Source of the DNA: Neurospora tetraspora
Lineage: Eukaryota > Ascomycota > Sordariomycetes > Sordariales > Sordariaceae
Direction of reading: 5' to 3'
Length of the DNA: 64,000 nt
NCBI RefSeq assembly: GCF_033439725.1
Contig: NW_026944383.1
Coordinates: forward strand, 8,370,001 to 8,434,000
Notes under the pieces: model-generated
Told to the model about the DNA's origin: nothing
Database searches by the model: none
What the model saw: the letters and a program-made list of their open reading frames with translations, nothing else
Part shown: piece by piece, positions 21,616-34,465 of the stretch
Layout: each line of letters starts with the position of its first letter
How positions within the stretch are numbered: the stretch's first letter is position 1
Position numbers and translations under genes: made by a program

Positions 21616-23590
21616 ATGGACACGGAATTAACAACCAAAAACGAACACCCAACAACATCAGACACAATGGACTCCTCAAACTCATACATGTTGTCACCAC
21701 AGGCCACCAGAAGCCAGACCAGCAGTCCGGTTGTGGGAGGCATGACTGAAGGAAAGACTCAGAACGGGACATCACTATGGAACGCTTCGGTCCGGGCGCA
21801 AACCGGGAGTGACGAGTTCGAGCACTATGCCTTCCACAGCACCGCAGGCTCCTCCTCAGCAGCACCTACAAATGGGCACGGGGGACTTACACAACAGTGT
21901 CTGTCTAGCCAGTCATCGCCCCGCAGCTGGAGTTCACCAGACCATCACTTTCGTCCGGTTTCTGCCTCAGGTTCTGGCTCGGGCTCTTCTTGGGGTTCCT
22001 ACCCGGCGGAGCAGTCATACCCCGGGGCCGCTGGCAGGCAGAACACCCCACAGGTTCCATCCAAGACCCTGTCGAGAGAGAACTTGTTCCAGAGCAACGA
22101 TTACCACAACGCCTCGACAGCAACTTCATATCCTTCCACCGGTTCCTTCTTCCCCAGTCACCACTACCCCACCCATAACAGCATCTCCTCGCTTTCCCAA
22201 GAATCCAACTACCCCCCTTCTCCCTGCAGTTCCATTCCCAACAACTTCAAGCTCGACTGCGACTCAGACATGTTGAGCACCGCCCCCGCCTCCGAGGCCG
22301 GCGATGACTTCCTAGTCAGCAGCCAATATCCTTCGTGCAATCTGCTTAGTGACAGCAGCATGAGTAGCATGAGCAGCAGCGTGTCCAGCCCAGTTTCTCC
22401 CTCGACTGGCCTTGACAGCACCCCGACTACTACCCTCCCCGGCAACAGCAAAGCCGAGCTGCCCTATGCGCAGCTTATTTACAAGGCGTTCATGAGCACC
22501 CCCAACAAGGCCATGACGCTGCAGGACATCTACCAGTGGTTCCGCGAGAACACCGAGAAGGGCAAGAGTGATACGAAAGGGTGGCAGAACAGTATTCGTC
22601 ACAATTTGTCCATGAATCATGTGGGTTTTCCTTCCCTCTAATCCCACAGTCACCATGACATCAGCTAACACTCACCAGGCGTTCACCAAACGAGAGCGCA
22701 AGCCCGAAGGCAGCACCAACACCAACGACGAAGACAACGCTGCCTCCACAGACTCCAACAACAGTGATAGCAAGAAATCCACGGAATGGTACCTCGAGCC
22801 TTGGGCAGTCAAAGGCGGCGTCCAGTCCACCACACGCTACCGTAAGGGCAACCACGCTTCGCGACGGGCTGCGGCGGCCTCGGCCTGCAACGCCTCCCGC
22901 CGCCACATGAAGGACGGCAAGTACGACTTGTACAGCACCGGCATGTCCACTCGCTCTTCCTCCTCTCTTGCCAACCGCAACAAGATCTCCAAGTCCGGCA
23001 ACCGCGCTACACTTCGTGGCAACGGAACGGCCCCTGCGGGGTTGCAGATGCACTACTATGGCCACCACATCCCTCACCAACATCACTACGGAGTCAGCAT
23101 GGTTACTTCCGCCCCTGAGCAGCACTACAACCCGTATATGTCTCCCGTCTCAGCAAGGCCGGCGGTGACGCATGGTCTGCCAGAAATGATGTCTGCTACC
23201 TCTGCTCCTTCCTGCGCCGCTGACTTTTACGAGTCCTACACTGATCCTGCCATTCTCGCTTCTTCGCTTGAGCAACAGCAACAGCAACAGCAAGCTCAAG
23301 CTCAAAGGGAGGCGTCGGAGCCAATGTCAGTGATGAACGAGCCTATCACCCCCGAGGCCAGCTTCGGCAGCCCTCCTCTCATGGCGACGAATCCCACGAG
23401 CAGCAGCGCGAGTTACTACCCCAGCCCTGAGGATCATACCATGAACTTTGCAAGTGCTCATCACCACGCCGGCTATCATCAGCCTCAAGTCTACCAGGAC
23501 GAGCCCCGGTATGGCCATCACAACGGCTGGGAACATGCCCAGAGCGTGGCAGTTCCTGCTACGGGGATGATGTATGGGCACTACGCATAG
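21616..23590 (+). CDS. Forkhead (winged-helix) transcription factor, two exons
   Basis: Exon 1 is 21616-22620 and exon 2 is 22679-23590, giving 638 residues. The 58-nt intron has donor GTGGGT, branch site GCTAAC and acceptor CACCAG, and splits the forkhead domain right after the recognition helix. The domain starts near residue 281 (LPYAQLIYKAFMSTPNKAMTL, then IYQWFRENTEKG) and includes KGWQNSIRHNLSMNH. It then continues in exon 2 with AFTKRERK, an acidic insert, and the wing STEWYLEPWAVKGGV..RYRKG. The N-terminus is Ser/Pro-rich, the C-terminus His/Gln-rich with a short poly-Gln run near residue 533, typical of activation regions. It is a nuclear DNA-binding regulator; I cannot place it with a named fungal subfamily. 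Confidence 0.9.
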
Positions 23591-26500
23591 ATGCTGGCAC
23601 TTGGGTGCAAGACGACGAAGAGATGGGCGGCTTAATGCTACGACTGTAGGAAGCCAAACTGTACCAACACCAATTTTACGATCATGAGGTCACGACACAA
23701 CAACACACACAAAAGGCGATACCCAAAAACTTGCTTTTGCTTTACTAGATTCGCGGGGGTTGTTTCCTTTCTTCTTTACTTTTTTCTCTTTTTTTCTTTC
23801 GCATTCGCAGCTGCTCGAAAAGAGCCTGGCAGGCAGCGTCAAGAGGTGGGCACTGGGTGGTGGTTGTCACTGCTGCAATGATCTACAGCCAGGGTCTGCT
23901 CAGCCTGTCAGGGCAGACCTGCTAGGCAAAGCTTGGACGGGGAAGGGGACCAGACAAGGACAGGGGAAGGACAAACTATTCCTCCATATGTCTCCCTTCT
24001 TGGCCTCTGCAGCTCTGCTCCCTCCCAGGCCTGGCTTTCTCTCCCTTCCTTTGCCTGGTGGGTGGGCAGCACTCAACATCAAACATCACTTCTTGCCACC
24101 TCCACATTTTATCTACACTTCACTGTTCCGGCTGTCATCTCTTTGCGCACATGTCGAGAGGGCCAGACCGCATAGGTGGCGATGATGAGCTGGACGAGGC
24201 TGGACGTGGATGGATGGATGATCTTCTTCTCACTTGTTCTTGCTACATTCTTCTTCCCTTTGTCCTTTTCACTTTACTTCACACATTACTTCCCGCGTTG
24301 CCTTCCAGCTTCAAGGATTGTTCATTTTCTGCGCTTTTTACATACCGCTATGAGATACAGGGGATGGGATCTAGGTGCTTTGGTGGTGGCGATTTGGAGT
24401 TTCTACGACGGATGTTTTGACTTCTTGCTGCAGCGTTTGTCTTTTTCGTCTTGATTTGCATCTAGCAAGCACAGAAGAGTGGAATAGCGATGCAATTTTC
24501 TACAGGTCTGGCACTACTACTAAGGACTGGCTTTGGTGATTACCTCTACAGGAAAGGAATTGGTCTGGCGATACAGGTACGGGAAATGGGACTGGGAAGA
24601 ACTGGCTCGGAACTGGGAAAATACCTCTAGGTAGAGGACGGAACAGGAACTTGCATTAGCATGTCGAAACTACTAGGTTTTCGACCTTTCTGAATGGAAT
24701 ATCATGGGCTTGAAACAGATTGCATTGCATCACTGGTGAATAAAGCGCATAGTTGACGCGGATCTATCTCAATGGTACTGTTGGTGGCTGGCTGGCTTAA
24801 CAAGGCTCGTTGGCAGTGATGGACGGTCGGTTGGTAGTTGCCGGGTTGTTGGCGCAAGAAAAGAGCCGGTGATATCAGGGAACGGTATCAACCTCAAGGG
24901 ATGGCATGCGATGTTAGGCGTTTGGTGATCTACTCGCCAACCAGATTCACGATACCGCATACCAATCTCAGTGCTAGTGAAGCTATTCCCAACTTATTTT
25001 CCGTGCCCTGCCGTGCCTGTGTGAAGCTGTGCACATCGTTCGACAATGATGTCGTTAGCCCGCCGCTATTAATATCGCGGTACCGTGTTCGTAAACTAAG
25101 GGAAAGCTTCCTCGCCTTCCCGCCAGCCATCGTGAATAATGTCCAATCTATCAACACGATAGCCTTTTCTTTCCCGTTTCGTCTCCTCTTACACCTTCCT
25201 CAGTGCACTGAGTATTTCCTTCCCATTCCCCCCACTGTAGGTACCTCTTTCCAACGGCCCCTAACATCAATGACATTAACCAATCACATCACATCCCTTT
25301 TCCTCTCACGGTTTCTTCCCCCCCCTTCATCCCACCATTCACCAACGACATCTTCATCACCAACCGCCAACCGACCAATGACAGCGGCACAGTATTCAAG
25401 AAATGGCCCCCAACCCAGCCCACTAGCGTAATCAGTAACACTGAGCTCGGCACCGGATGACCCCCTTGTATTCCCGTCAACTGCATCCGAAACGGCACGG
25501 TCGGACAAGACTAGCCCTTCTGCACTGCGAGAAGTCAAGTGCCAAGACACGAAGCCGGCCGAGAAGAGACGCCAGTAGCGTCAGGAAAGCCGTCAAAAGG
25601 ACCCTGGTAGGGCTAGAAGCGGTAATGATGAGACGTTTTTGGCTGTCGTTTTTCTGCGTTTTTCCTTTTTACGGCCCCCAAGGTTGCCGTTATTGGCTGG
25701 ATATGAAGAAGAGACGAAGTGACGATTCATTGGGGATGATGATGCTCAAGGTTGACCGTAGAGCACTGGCTGGGAAGTGCGGGCAGGCAACATTTCGTGT
25801 CATGAAGTCGGTGCCGTTGTCTTGAGAGCCTGTTGAGCGTTCACTAATCACTTACTTACTCTACCCTTGAGGATTTGAAGTGTTTCATCGTCATTTCTGT
25901 CATGACTGTCCATCCATGGCCCTGTAAATGGTAGTGTCATCATACCCTCGTCTTGTCCGTTCTCATGCCCGTGTTAGTGATAGCCAAGCTTTTCATCTCC
26001 AGTCCAGTTCTTTCCCCAGGATGGTCTATGGGCGCGTTCCAGTTTACCAACAGTTGATCCAGTCTGTTGATCCGTGTACAAAGGAAAATATATAGCTTTT
26101 TACAGGGGGCCTCTTGTACCCTCTCGTGCCTCGTGCCAAGGCTTTGGCGTTACAGGGTACTTAGCGCTACAGGGGTTGGAACTTTGAGTTCGATTTGGTC
26201 GAATTTGAAGGTATTAAGAAATGGGAAAAAAGGGCTATATTCGATAGCCACAGGTTCAAACTATCGGTGATTCAAATCGCGAAGACGTGCAGCAAAAACT
26301 GGTGGAGAGATCATCGATCAACGGTAAAAAAGCAACTTTTTTCTATTTTTTTAGATCAATAGGTTGGGGGCCGTTTGATTACTACTTTAGGCGGTTACTA
26401 AGGCCTCATGCAGGTTGAAAAGCCACGCACAAGGGGGTGAATTAGCGTGGTACGTGCCAAGCTCCTGAACAACCATATTGAGCCATATGCAGTATGATCA

Positions 26501-27299
26501 ACTGCATATTTACTACATATCAATAATAGGGATCGATTTTGTATGGGAATCGGATCAACTGGGAGTAAACTGGAACACGCCCTATGTATCACATCACTGC
26601 CTGCCGCCATTCCTTCCAGTGGCCAGCTAGGTAGACCAGCTTAGCTCTTACCCTTCCCATTCCCCTTCGCAGATTCCCATTACAGTCCATCATCCCCGAA
26701 TCCCCGGTTATTGTCTCCGATTAAGTATCCGTGTCCGATTTCCGTACCTCTTTCTGCCCTATAACAGGCCCAATACTACTCCCATTCCGGCCTAGCACAA
26801 TCTCATATAACAAGTGACAGATGTAGAAAAGTCCAGACTGCACCGAAAGAGGAAAAGTGCCTGGAGGTGCCTGTCTCAAAAGCAGGCCACATCTACCCCC
26901 AAAACATACGATTTCTTCAATCTTTTGCTGCCCCTCAGTGCTAAAAGTGCCTGTGAAGGTCCCCGAAAGGCGCGATTCTTGCGTAGTTAGTGCGCTGTGG
27001 CGCTCGAGGGGACGCCTCAAGCGCTCTGGCTGACGTGCGACTGATCTCGAAGTCTTCCCTTTTTATCCTGTGGCTGTTCTGGATTTGGGAGAGGGGAAGA
27101 AGAGTGCGTTGAAGTCGGACTCGGGGCGTCAAGGGCCAGTCATTTTGTCGATATTTTGAGGTGTTGAAGTGATATCTCGAGTGTGTGAAATGAGTCGGAG
27201 GGAAACCGAAGATAATGATGGTTGCTAGTGATGATTGATAACGATGTGCGCAGCACTTGCACGGGTTCACTACCCCCAACCTACAAACCCCGTAGACTA
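23591..27299. other. Intergenic region, no supported gene
   Basis: About 3.7 kb. Frames of up to 197 codons occur (24838-25431) but show no domain, no typical codon use and many rare residue runs, so I do not call them. The first few hundred bases are probably the forkhead 3' UTR. The right end passes into the transposon cluster. Confidence 0.5.
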
Positions 27300-30200
27300 T
27301 CGCTAATTCTCATTCCCGTCGGATTTATCCTTCCTATATACAATTTAGTACAGCTAGGTGGCGTCTGGCGGGCGTCTATAACCAAGGTAATCAACGTAGC
27401 CATACAAGGAGGCTCGATTGGCCTATAAGGGTAAGAAAAGTAGCCTTCCCTACTAGCATAGCTACTTAGTAAAAGAGGGGGTTCTAGAGACCGCCAGTAT
27501 CTTAATTCCTATTAATCTCGTCGTTTTTATCCTTTTTACTCATTAACTAATAATACCAACTATAAAAACAATAATATTTTTAAACTCTCCCTATAAAACT
27601 ATACCTCGTATTAACCTTAGGACTATCAATATCATTTATACGTAAATAACTATACAATTTATATTACTAGTTAAATCTAATTTCGTTTTATAAACGTAAC
27701 AAATGATTTTGAGGATATTAAAGTTTTTATTATTAACGACGAATATAATATTATTTACCGGCAACCTTCCTCCCCCAAATTTATATACGTTTACTGGTTT
27801 ATCCCTTAAAAATAGTAATTATTATTTTAATTAGGTTCGAGAGCGATGGAAGTAGTTTATTAAAAAGTATATATTAAATAAGAATTACTTAGTTAGATAC
27901 TTTATAAAAGAAAGAGGGAAGCGATGGCGACAAAATAATATATAGGGTAATAAGAGAAAGTAGTAAAAAGGCAAAGTATTTATATAGGTAAAGGAAGTTA
28001 TCGTTATTAAAGATAAATTGGATTAATATTAATAATAATATTAATCGAATAAAATTAGCGCTATTAATCTTCCTTCTTCTTGTTTGTTTTTAAAATCTAT
28101 AATTAATTTATTAAATTTAGTATTAACTTCGATAATCGCTGTATTATTGGATTCAACGAGTTTGGCAACGAGTTTAACCTTTTTAAATTTATTATATCTA
28201 AAAATATATCGTTATTTACAAAAGGCCTTAAAGGTAGCGATATTTATCTTTGAATAATTTATATCTAGTTCGTTAAGGGTAACTTCTTCGTTAGGTTCTA
28301 AATAAATAGTATTGAAAACTTCTTTATTATCGGTATATCGAAATCCGGTAAAATTAATATCTTTTTAATTGATGCTCTTAATATTAATTTTGTAATCTTT
28401 TAAACCGTTAGGGTATATAGAAATATCATAATCTATAAAAGATTTAATTACTAAGTTAGGGTTTTCTTTTTTTAGCTGGTTAATTGCTTATACAATAAAG
28501 TATATTAGTATAATCCTTTCTTTCCCGGGAATCTATTTATTAAAATTCCTATTAATAGCTTCTGTTTCTTTAATATATTATTGATATTTATCGATGAAGT
28601 AGATTTTAATTAATTTATCAATATAGGTATCAAGGAGTTATAATAGTAGGGTAAGGTTACTAGGGATTAGAATTCGGTTAATACTATATTTATTGAAGGT
28701 ATTAAATACGTCCTTTATTTTATAAAAGCTAATTATATTTAAGATTAATAGGGCTTTGTCGTTATTAGTACTTACCTTTTTAAATAATTCTTTATAAATC
28801 TATTTAATTATTAACTTTTTATTATTGTAAATTATTTCATTAAATTCGAACGTTATACCTTTATTATATTAATCTACCTTTATTATATTAATCGGTTTTA
28901 CCTAGATAAATGAAGGCGGTTAATAATAGAATAGAAGAAATAGGTCAAATAAAGACTTTTACTTCCTTCTTTTTTTCTTTCTTTTTTTCCTATAGTTAAG
29001 TAGGGAATATATTATCTACCCGCCTCTACTTATATTATAACCCATTTACCCGTAGGTAATAAGTAGAAGAGTCAGCGTTAATTTACCCTTCTATTGGATT
29101 AAAGTTTTATTTTAAATTAATAATTATATTAATTATAGGAGAAAAGAAAGAAAAAAGGGAAAAAAGATAGAAGGAAGGAGAAATCTTAGGTTTGTAGTAT
29201 ATAATATTACATTTATTTGCCCGCTTTAATTCGGATTATTACTTATTTGCTTATAAGTAGTAGGATTAATACAGTATTAGTACTTTCTATCGATTTTAGT
29301 TTTATACGCAACTTATAGTTTAAAGGTGTAATTTAAGAGGTAGAGGAAATAAATAAATATAAATAGGGGAAATACATAAAAAGAATAATGAAAAAAATAA
29401 TTTGAATTACGTTTTAGAATCTTTCGCTTGCTAGCGTTAGAGGCGGTTTTAAAAATAAATTTGGGTTTTAACTACTATATTCTATTTATAAAGATATATA
29501 GAATGAAGGTACCTTTCCACTTACTCTATCCACTTTAATTAATTTTACCCATAATAGTATTATTATTTTTAATATTATATATAGTACTATTAAAGAATTT
29601 AAAAGGTACGGGAGTTTCGTCGAAATTAATAATAAAATTCTTAATTACTTATTTAAAAGAAGGGAAATTGATTAATAGAAAATTAAATAAGGAAGTAAAA
29701 AAGGTATAAAATACATACTTTATAGACAGTAAGCGGGGTATTATTTAATATACAGTTAAATTATTTAATTATAGGGAGGGTAATATTCTTTCGTATAAAT
29801 TTGAAGAAATAAATTATACAACGAAGGTATTTTTTTAATAATTTAAATAATTAGCAGGTTATTTTTCGAATAATAACGTTATACTGCTTTATAAACCCTT
29901 TAAATTAACCGGTCGAAAACGTGAATTCCGTATAGGGTTATTTAGTAAATTAATAAAAGAAGTATTTGGATTTTAATTTGAATTAGCCAATACGTATAAA
30001 ATTACCTATTGGTCGTTTTAAAACGAAAGTATTAAATAATAGCTTTTCTAATTATAAGAACTTAGGTCGGAAAGTATATTCTTTCCCGAAAATAATACTA
30101 TTTTTTTTGATTTACTAATCCCCAATAGTAAATTTTAGGATATTAAACTAGTCGGCCGTAATCGAATACGTTGGCCGGATTATTCCTAGTAATAATACCC

Positions 30201-31125
30201 GTTTATTAAATTAAGCGGCATCGAAATTTAGAATATTTACCCAACGGCGGGGTTATTAATAAATACTATTATAAATAGGGGTATCGATAAAATAATATAA
30301 AAGGAAATCGAAGACTTTAATTTAGATTGCCCGCGACCGACGGTTATTATTCCTTTTAATTTTAAACGGGTAAATATATAACTAATTATTATAGTATTTA
30401 TATAAGGCCTTAACCTTCTTATTAAAGCTTTATTATTTAATAACCCCTTTATGGAAAAGGCGAGGTTTAGTAGAAGTATTAATTATTATTAATAAAAAAG
30501 ATATATTAGAAGAAAAAAACTTATTAGAAGAAAAAGAGGTAGATTAATTTCAATATAGTAGATTTGGGTAATACAAATAAAAACCGACAATAGGGATTTC
30601 TAATATTAAATATAAAACCTAAGTATTTAGTAGGATAAGTAGGGAAACTATATAATATAATACTATAATTAAAAGTAGTAATAATAATATAAGAGATTTA
30701 AAATGAAATTTAGTTTGGGATCGGTCGGGTTTTTAATAATAATAAACCCTACGATAGGAATTTTAATAGCAGTAAATTCGAATACGTCATTCGAATCGCT
30801 AGACTTTTGATGCTTGCTTCTTTGATGAAAGATTGTATCGCGATACGATAGGCTAGTATTATTTAATCAATTCTATTAATTCTAATAGTTTGAGGGTACG
30901 AATTAGAATTGAGAAAGGTAGTTATTTAAGGAAGGAGGAAGGAGGTAGGGTTAGTTGGGCAAAATTCTTTAAAATTATTGGCACAGGGTATACAGTCAGT
31001 AGGGGAATTTATAGGTAGCTAGTAGGGTTAAAAAGTGGGTTAAAATGGGCTTGCTGGCCCGGTTATACTATAATGGGTTTAACGGGGCAGGGGGGGATAA
31101 ATCCGACGGGAGTGAGAAAAAGCGG
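27300..31125. mobile_element. RIP-mutated TIR element, about 3.8 kb, superfamily unknown
   Basis: The left end, tCGCTaaTTCTCATTCCCG, and the reverse complement of the right end, cCGCTttTTCTCACTCCCG, form an inverted repeat. It continues identically through TCGGATTTATCC, about 31 bp with four mismatches. TA dinucleotides flank both ends, which would fit a TA target duplication, but TA is weak evidence. The interior is extremely AT-rich and carries no long frame. On the plus strand near 29890-30290 a frame stays open apart from stops that could come from CAA or CAG codons, suggesting a dead ORF, but I recognise no transposase motif. Confidence 0.65.
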
Positions 31126-31127
31126 TA

Positions 31128-31944
31128 CTACGACACCACGGCGTAATCGTTTTCTCTGCCTTTCCCTGCGTGGGTGAAGAGAGAGTGAGATAGAGGTACG
31201 TCACTGAGACATTTCACCGTTACAAAATGTTCCACTCACGTACGCTCCAGTCAGGGGTTCACTCCCACGTTCTTTACAACCAATGCCCAGAAAGGGACAA
31301 GGCAAGACGAACGAAGCGAGTAAAGAACCGAAACGGCCAAATCGTTTCGGTCTCAGTCTCAACCGTCGAAACTCTGCTTCATTTCGTCAACATTCTCTCT
31401 TCGTCACCAGCCTACCCTCTCTGAGGGACAGGAAGGTTTTGGATAGGATGTGAATACCATCATCATAACTGTTGGCGGTGTAGCTTCTCGCCAATGGTGC
31501 ACCCATCCGCACCTACTGTCCACATCCGTCAATACACCGCTCTCAAGACCGCTTCGAAAATGTGCAGAACTTTAATGCACAACTCACCGTCTTTGTGAAT
31601 ATCTTCACAAATTTCTGCGTTCACTGCTTCTTTCTCTGCGTCTGGTACCCGACGGCCGACGCTACCAGACTGCTACGCAAACCGCTTGTGCTGGCGACCG
31701 CAAGTCGTCAACACCAAGGATCGTGATATTCGTGATATCTCCAACATTTGGTACACAGCCTCACTAGGACAGTATTAGGCTCACCGTCGTTCTGGAGGTG
31801 CGTCTGCCAACCGCGTCTGGTTGCTATTTCTGGCGCGCCTGTAGATAGCGTAGTTCGTGATGCCCCGCATCTCCCATCCTTCCCGTCACCACCAAAAAGC
31901 CCGTCGAAGGTTTGAAGAGATCGAAAAGAGACAATCCCGCATCA
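31128..31944. other. Non-RIP island between two transposons
   Basis: About 0.8 kb of ordinary base composition. Only short frames are seen (for example 31227-31424, 65 codons, no similarity recognised). It is probably old single-copy flank of the two insertions. Together with 37271-38123 it formed a continuous sequence before the Harbinger insertion. Confidence 0.5.
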
Positions 31945-31947
31945 CTA
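31945..31947 (+). repeat. 3-bp target-site duplication CTA (left)
   Basis: CTA directly precedes the left inverted repeat and recurs at 37268-37270 directly after the right one. CTA/TTA/TAA duplications are characteristic of PIF/Harbinger elements. Confidence 0.8.
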
Positions 31948-34378
31948 GGGCGTATTTGGTTCAACCAATATAATTTCAATCTGTTTTTAACAGGGGTAAA
32001 GGGTACAAAACGCCATCTGCAGCAACCGATTGGGATTTTGTACCATTTATCTTTCTTTTCTTTTTATCTTTTATTATATAGTGGCGTCTGTACGTACTTG
32101 GTGGCGCTAGTAAGCGAAGCTATATGTTGGGGTGTAAATTATTATCGAGATCCTTTATAAAATGCTTCGTTTTTTATGCTACGAGACTGTAATTACTGTA
32201 ACGAACTTAATTTTGAAGATATTTACAAATAGAGACATCTTTCTAGTAGCTAGGAAACTATTCTATAAGATTGTATAACGTTTACGTAATTCTTATATTG
32301 GGTAGTAGCGGTTATTAATTGTAAAGGTTTCAGGAGTAAAAAGGGGGATGTAAATAATAGTCTACTATAATAATAGTTGGAATCGAACAAATTGTAGAAA
32401 TAGTACTTTTAAGCATATAAAAACTATTATTACTAATAATAATAGCGAATCGATATAAATCGAAGATTTTTAGTTAATTAAATACCTAGTTGAGTGTTTA
32501 GTCAAATAGAATAGAATCGAATCGGTTAGGAATAAATATAGGTATTAATTCTATAATTTTATTAATTAGAATCCTCTATTATTAGTACTCTTATTTCTTC
32601 CCTCTATTATTTATTACTTCATTTTGCTTATTATATTTACTATTCGTTTATAAATTGCTAGCCTCGTTAATAACGATATCGATAACGAGGTATTTGGTTT
32701 AAATGAATTCGTTTATAACGGCCGTTGCAATTATACAATTTATCCCGAGTTGAAAGAGTTTAGTTTTATATTACTTAGTTACCCTAATATTTAGAAATAT
32801 AATATTACGGCCGTATAGTTAGCGCTTCCTCTATATTTTCTTTTTTTTATTTAATTTCCTTAATCTACCTCTTTAGTTAATTAGTTAGCACCCTAGCTTC
32901 GAACGTTGCGTATTAATTAATCCTAGTTAATTCTGATTATTCTATAGCGAATTAGTATTAGAATTGACCAGGTATTACCTATTCGCTTAGGCCGGTTACC
33001 TGGGTAACTAGGAATAAATTATTTTATAATTCTAGCGCTGTCTCCTTAATTAGAAATTATAACCTTTCGATTTCGATTTACGTTCATTAACTGCTTTATC
33101 TAAATTAGTCCCTCTTTTACTATTACTTTTACCGCCGTTATTTCTATTATTATTATTATTGAGGATAAGTATAATATTGAGCCCGCTTTATCTAATGATA
33201 AGTTTTTACCTTTTAAGGAAATTAGGTCCCCGAAGTGGTTTATTAGTTAAATGAAGCGGTTTGTTACTTTCTTAGTGAATATTTAAAAGGAGTAAGTGTT
33301 CGTTAAAGGTTTTAAGGGGAAGAAATTGACGGCGGTTTTCGATAAGGCGCTTATAATTATATATATTAAATATTTTAATTAAAGTTGGATTCGTTCGCAG
33401 GTATGTAAACGTTAGAATATATTGAAGATTAATTATTGGTTATAGTTAAATTTTATATATAAAACGAGGGTATTATTTAATAAAACGGTTAGTTTCTTTA
33501 ATGTTTATAAAAATATCCAGGTATCCTTCCTAGTTAATAGATTTAAAGCGAACTAATGAAAGACGATTTTATTAGAGAATTATAAGGAAATAGTATTACT
33601 CTTTATTATTAATTAAGTAATAGGTAAATATATTATCGATATTTTTAACCGTTTTATATTTTATTTATTTGGTCTTATCACGCTATAACTATTTATAGTA
33701 TACGGTACTGCTTCCTTTCTTAGTCTAGAGGGAAAACCGTATTACGGATGAAAACCTCCAGCTATCCTATTTCTAATCCTAACCCTAGCCCCCGCGCCTA
33801 TACGCCGCCTTACCGCGTCGCGCCCGGAGGAAATTTTGATTATTTCGTCGTTTATTGTCTTGTCTTATCGTTATCTCTTTCGTCCCAGTTAATAGATTTT
33901 ATCGCTTCTAATTAATCAATCCCTCAAGACCCCACCCCTCCTACCCGGCATTTTAGTACTACGTTTTTCGTTAAATAGTTTTTCATTTTATTTTTAAAGT
34001 ATAAAAGTAGAGGGGAGGGGTCTTATTCGATAGATTTCTTCGCCGATTAGCCTCTATCGGCTACTTATATATACAAGTAGTCTTTTAGCCGAGATTAGTA
34101 AAATAACGTAATTAACTATTGCGTATTGTTGTACGGGTTCTAGATTTTAATGCCGAGCTAATACCGTAGCTCCGGAATAAGCTTTAGAGGTAGGGTTCCA
34201 ATTCCAAGATCCTATTAGCTAGAGCGGAGAGAGGCCGTTTTTTCAAATAGGGATAAATTTTACACGTGCCTAGTTACGTATTGCTAGGGTTTTAGACTAG
34301 AGCGGGCCCTCTATATTTTTAACGCTTATTTAGGGAGGAAAGCGGAAAAGAAATTTTATCCGAAAAATTAAATAAAAG

Positions 34379-34465
34379 AGAGGGGAGCGGGATTCGAACC
34401 TACGACCTTTCGGATAAAACCGAAGGTGAACCAAGCTCAGATCTTCCCAACTGAGCTATCCCCCC
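34379..34465 (-). tRNA. tRNA-like gene or tRNA pseudogene, anticodon uncertain
   Basis: On the minus strand an 87-nt segment has a fully paired 7-bp acceptor stem (GGGGGGA with TCCCCTC, one G-U). It also has a perfect A box (TAGCTCAGTTGG), a perfect B box (GGTTCGAATCC) and a T-run (CTTTT) right after the 3' end that would stop RNA polymerase III. The T stem has one A-C mismatch explainable by RIP. The D-arm side is about 14 nt too long. The next hairpin, TTCGG-TTTTAT-CCGAA, has a six-base loop, so no normal anticodon can be assigned (it is nearest to a Lys UUU loop). It could be a degenerate tRNA-Lys, a tRNA-derived SINE head, or a tRNA with an odd insertion. Confidence 0.55.

Noticed and set aside
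24838-25431. 197-codon plus-strand ORF
   Set aside because: Low-complexity, stop-poor by chance in a pyrimidine-rich stretch; no signal peptide, domain or codon bias supports it.
26255-26270. GGTTCAAACT resembling a tRNA B box
   Set aside because: No A box at the right distance and no acceptor pairing.
31840-31880. Minus-strand GITNYAIYRRAR resembling part of histone H4 (GITKPAIRRLAR)
   Set aside because: The match is about a dozen residues with no histone sequence on either side, so chance is likely.
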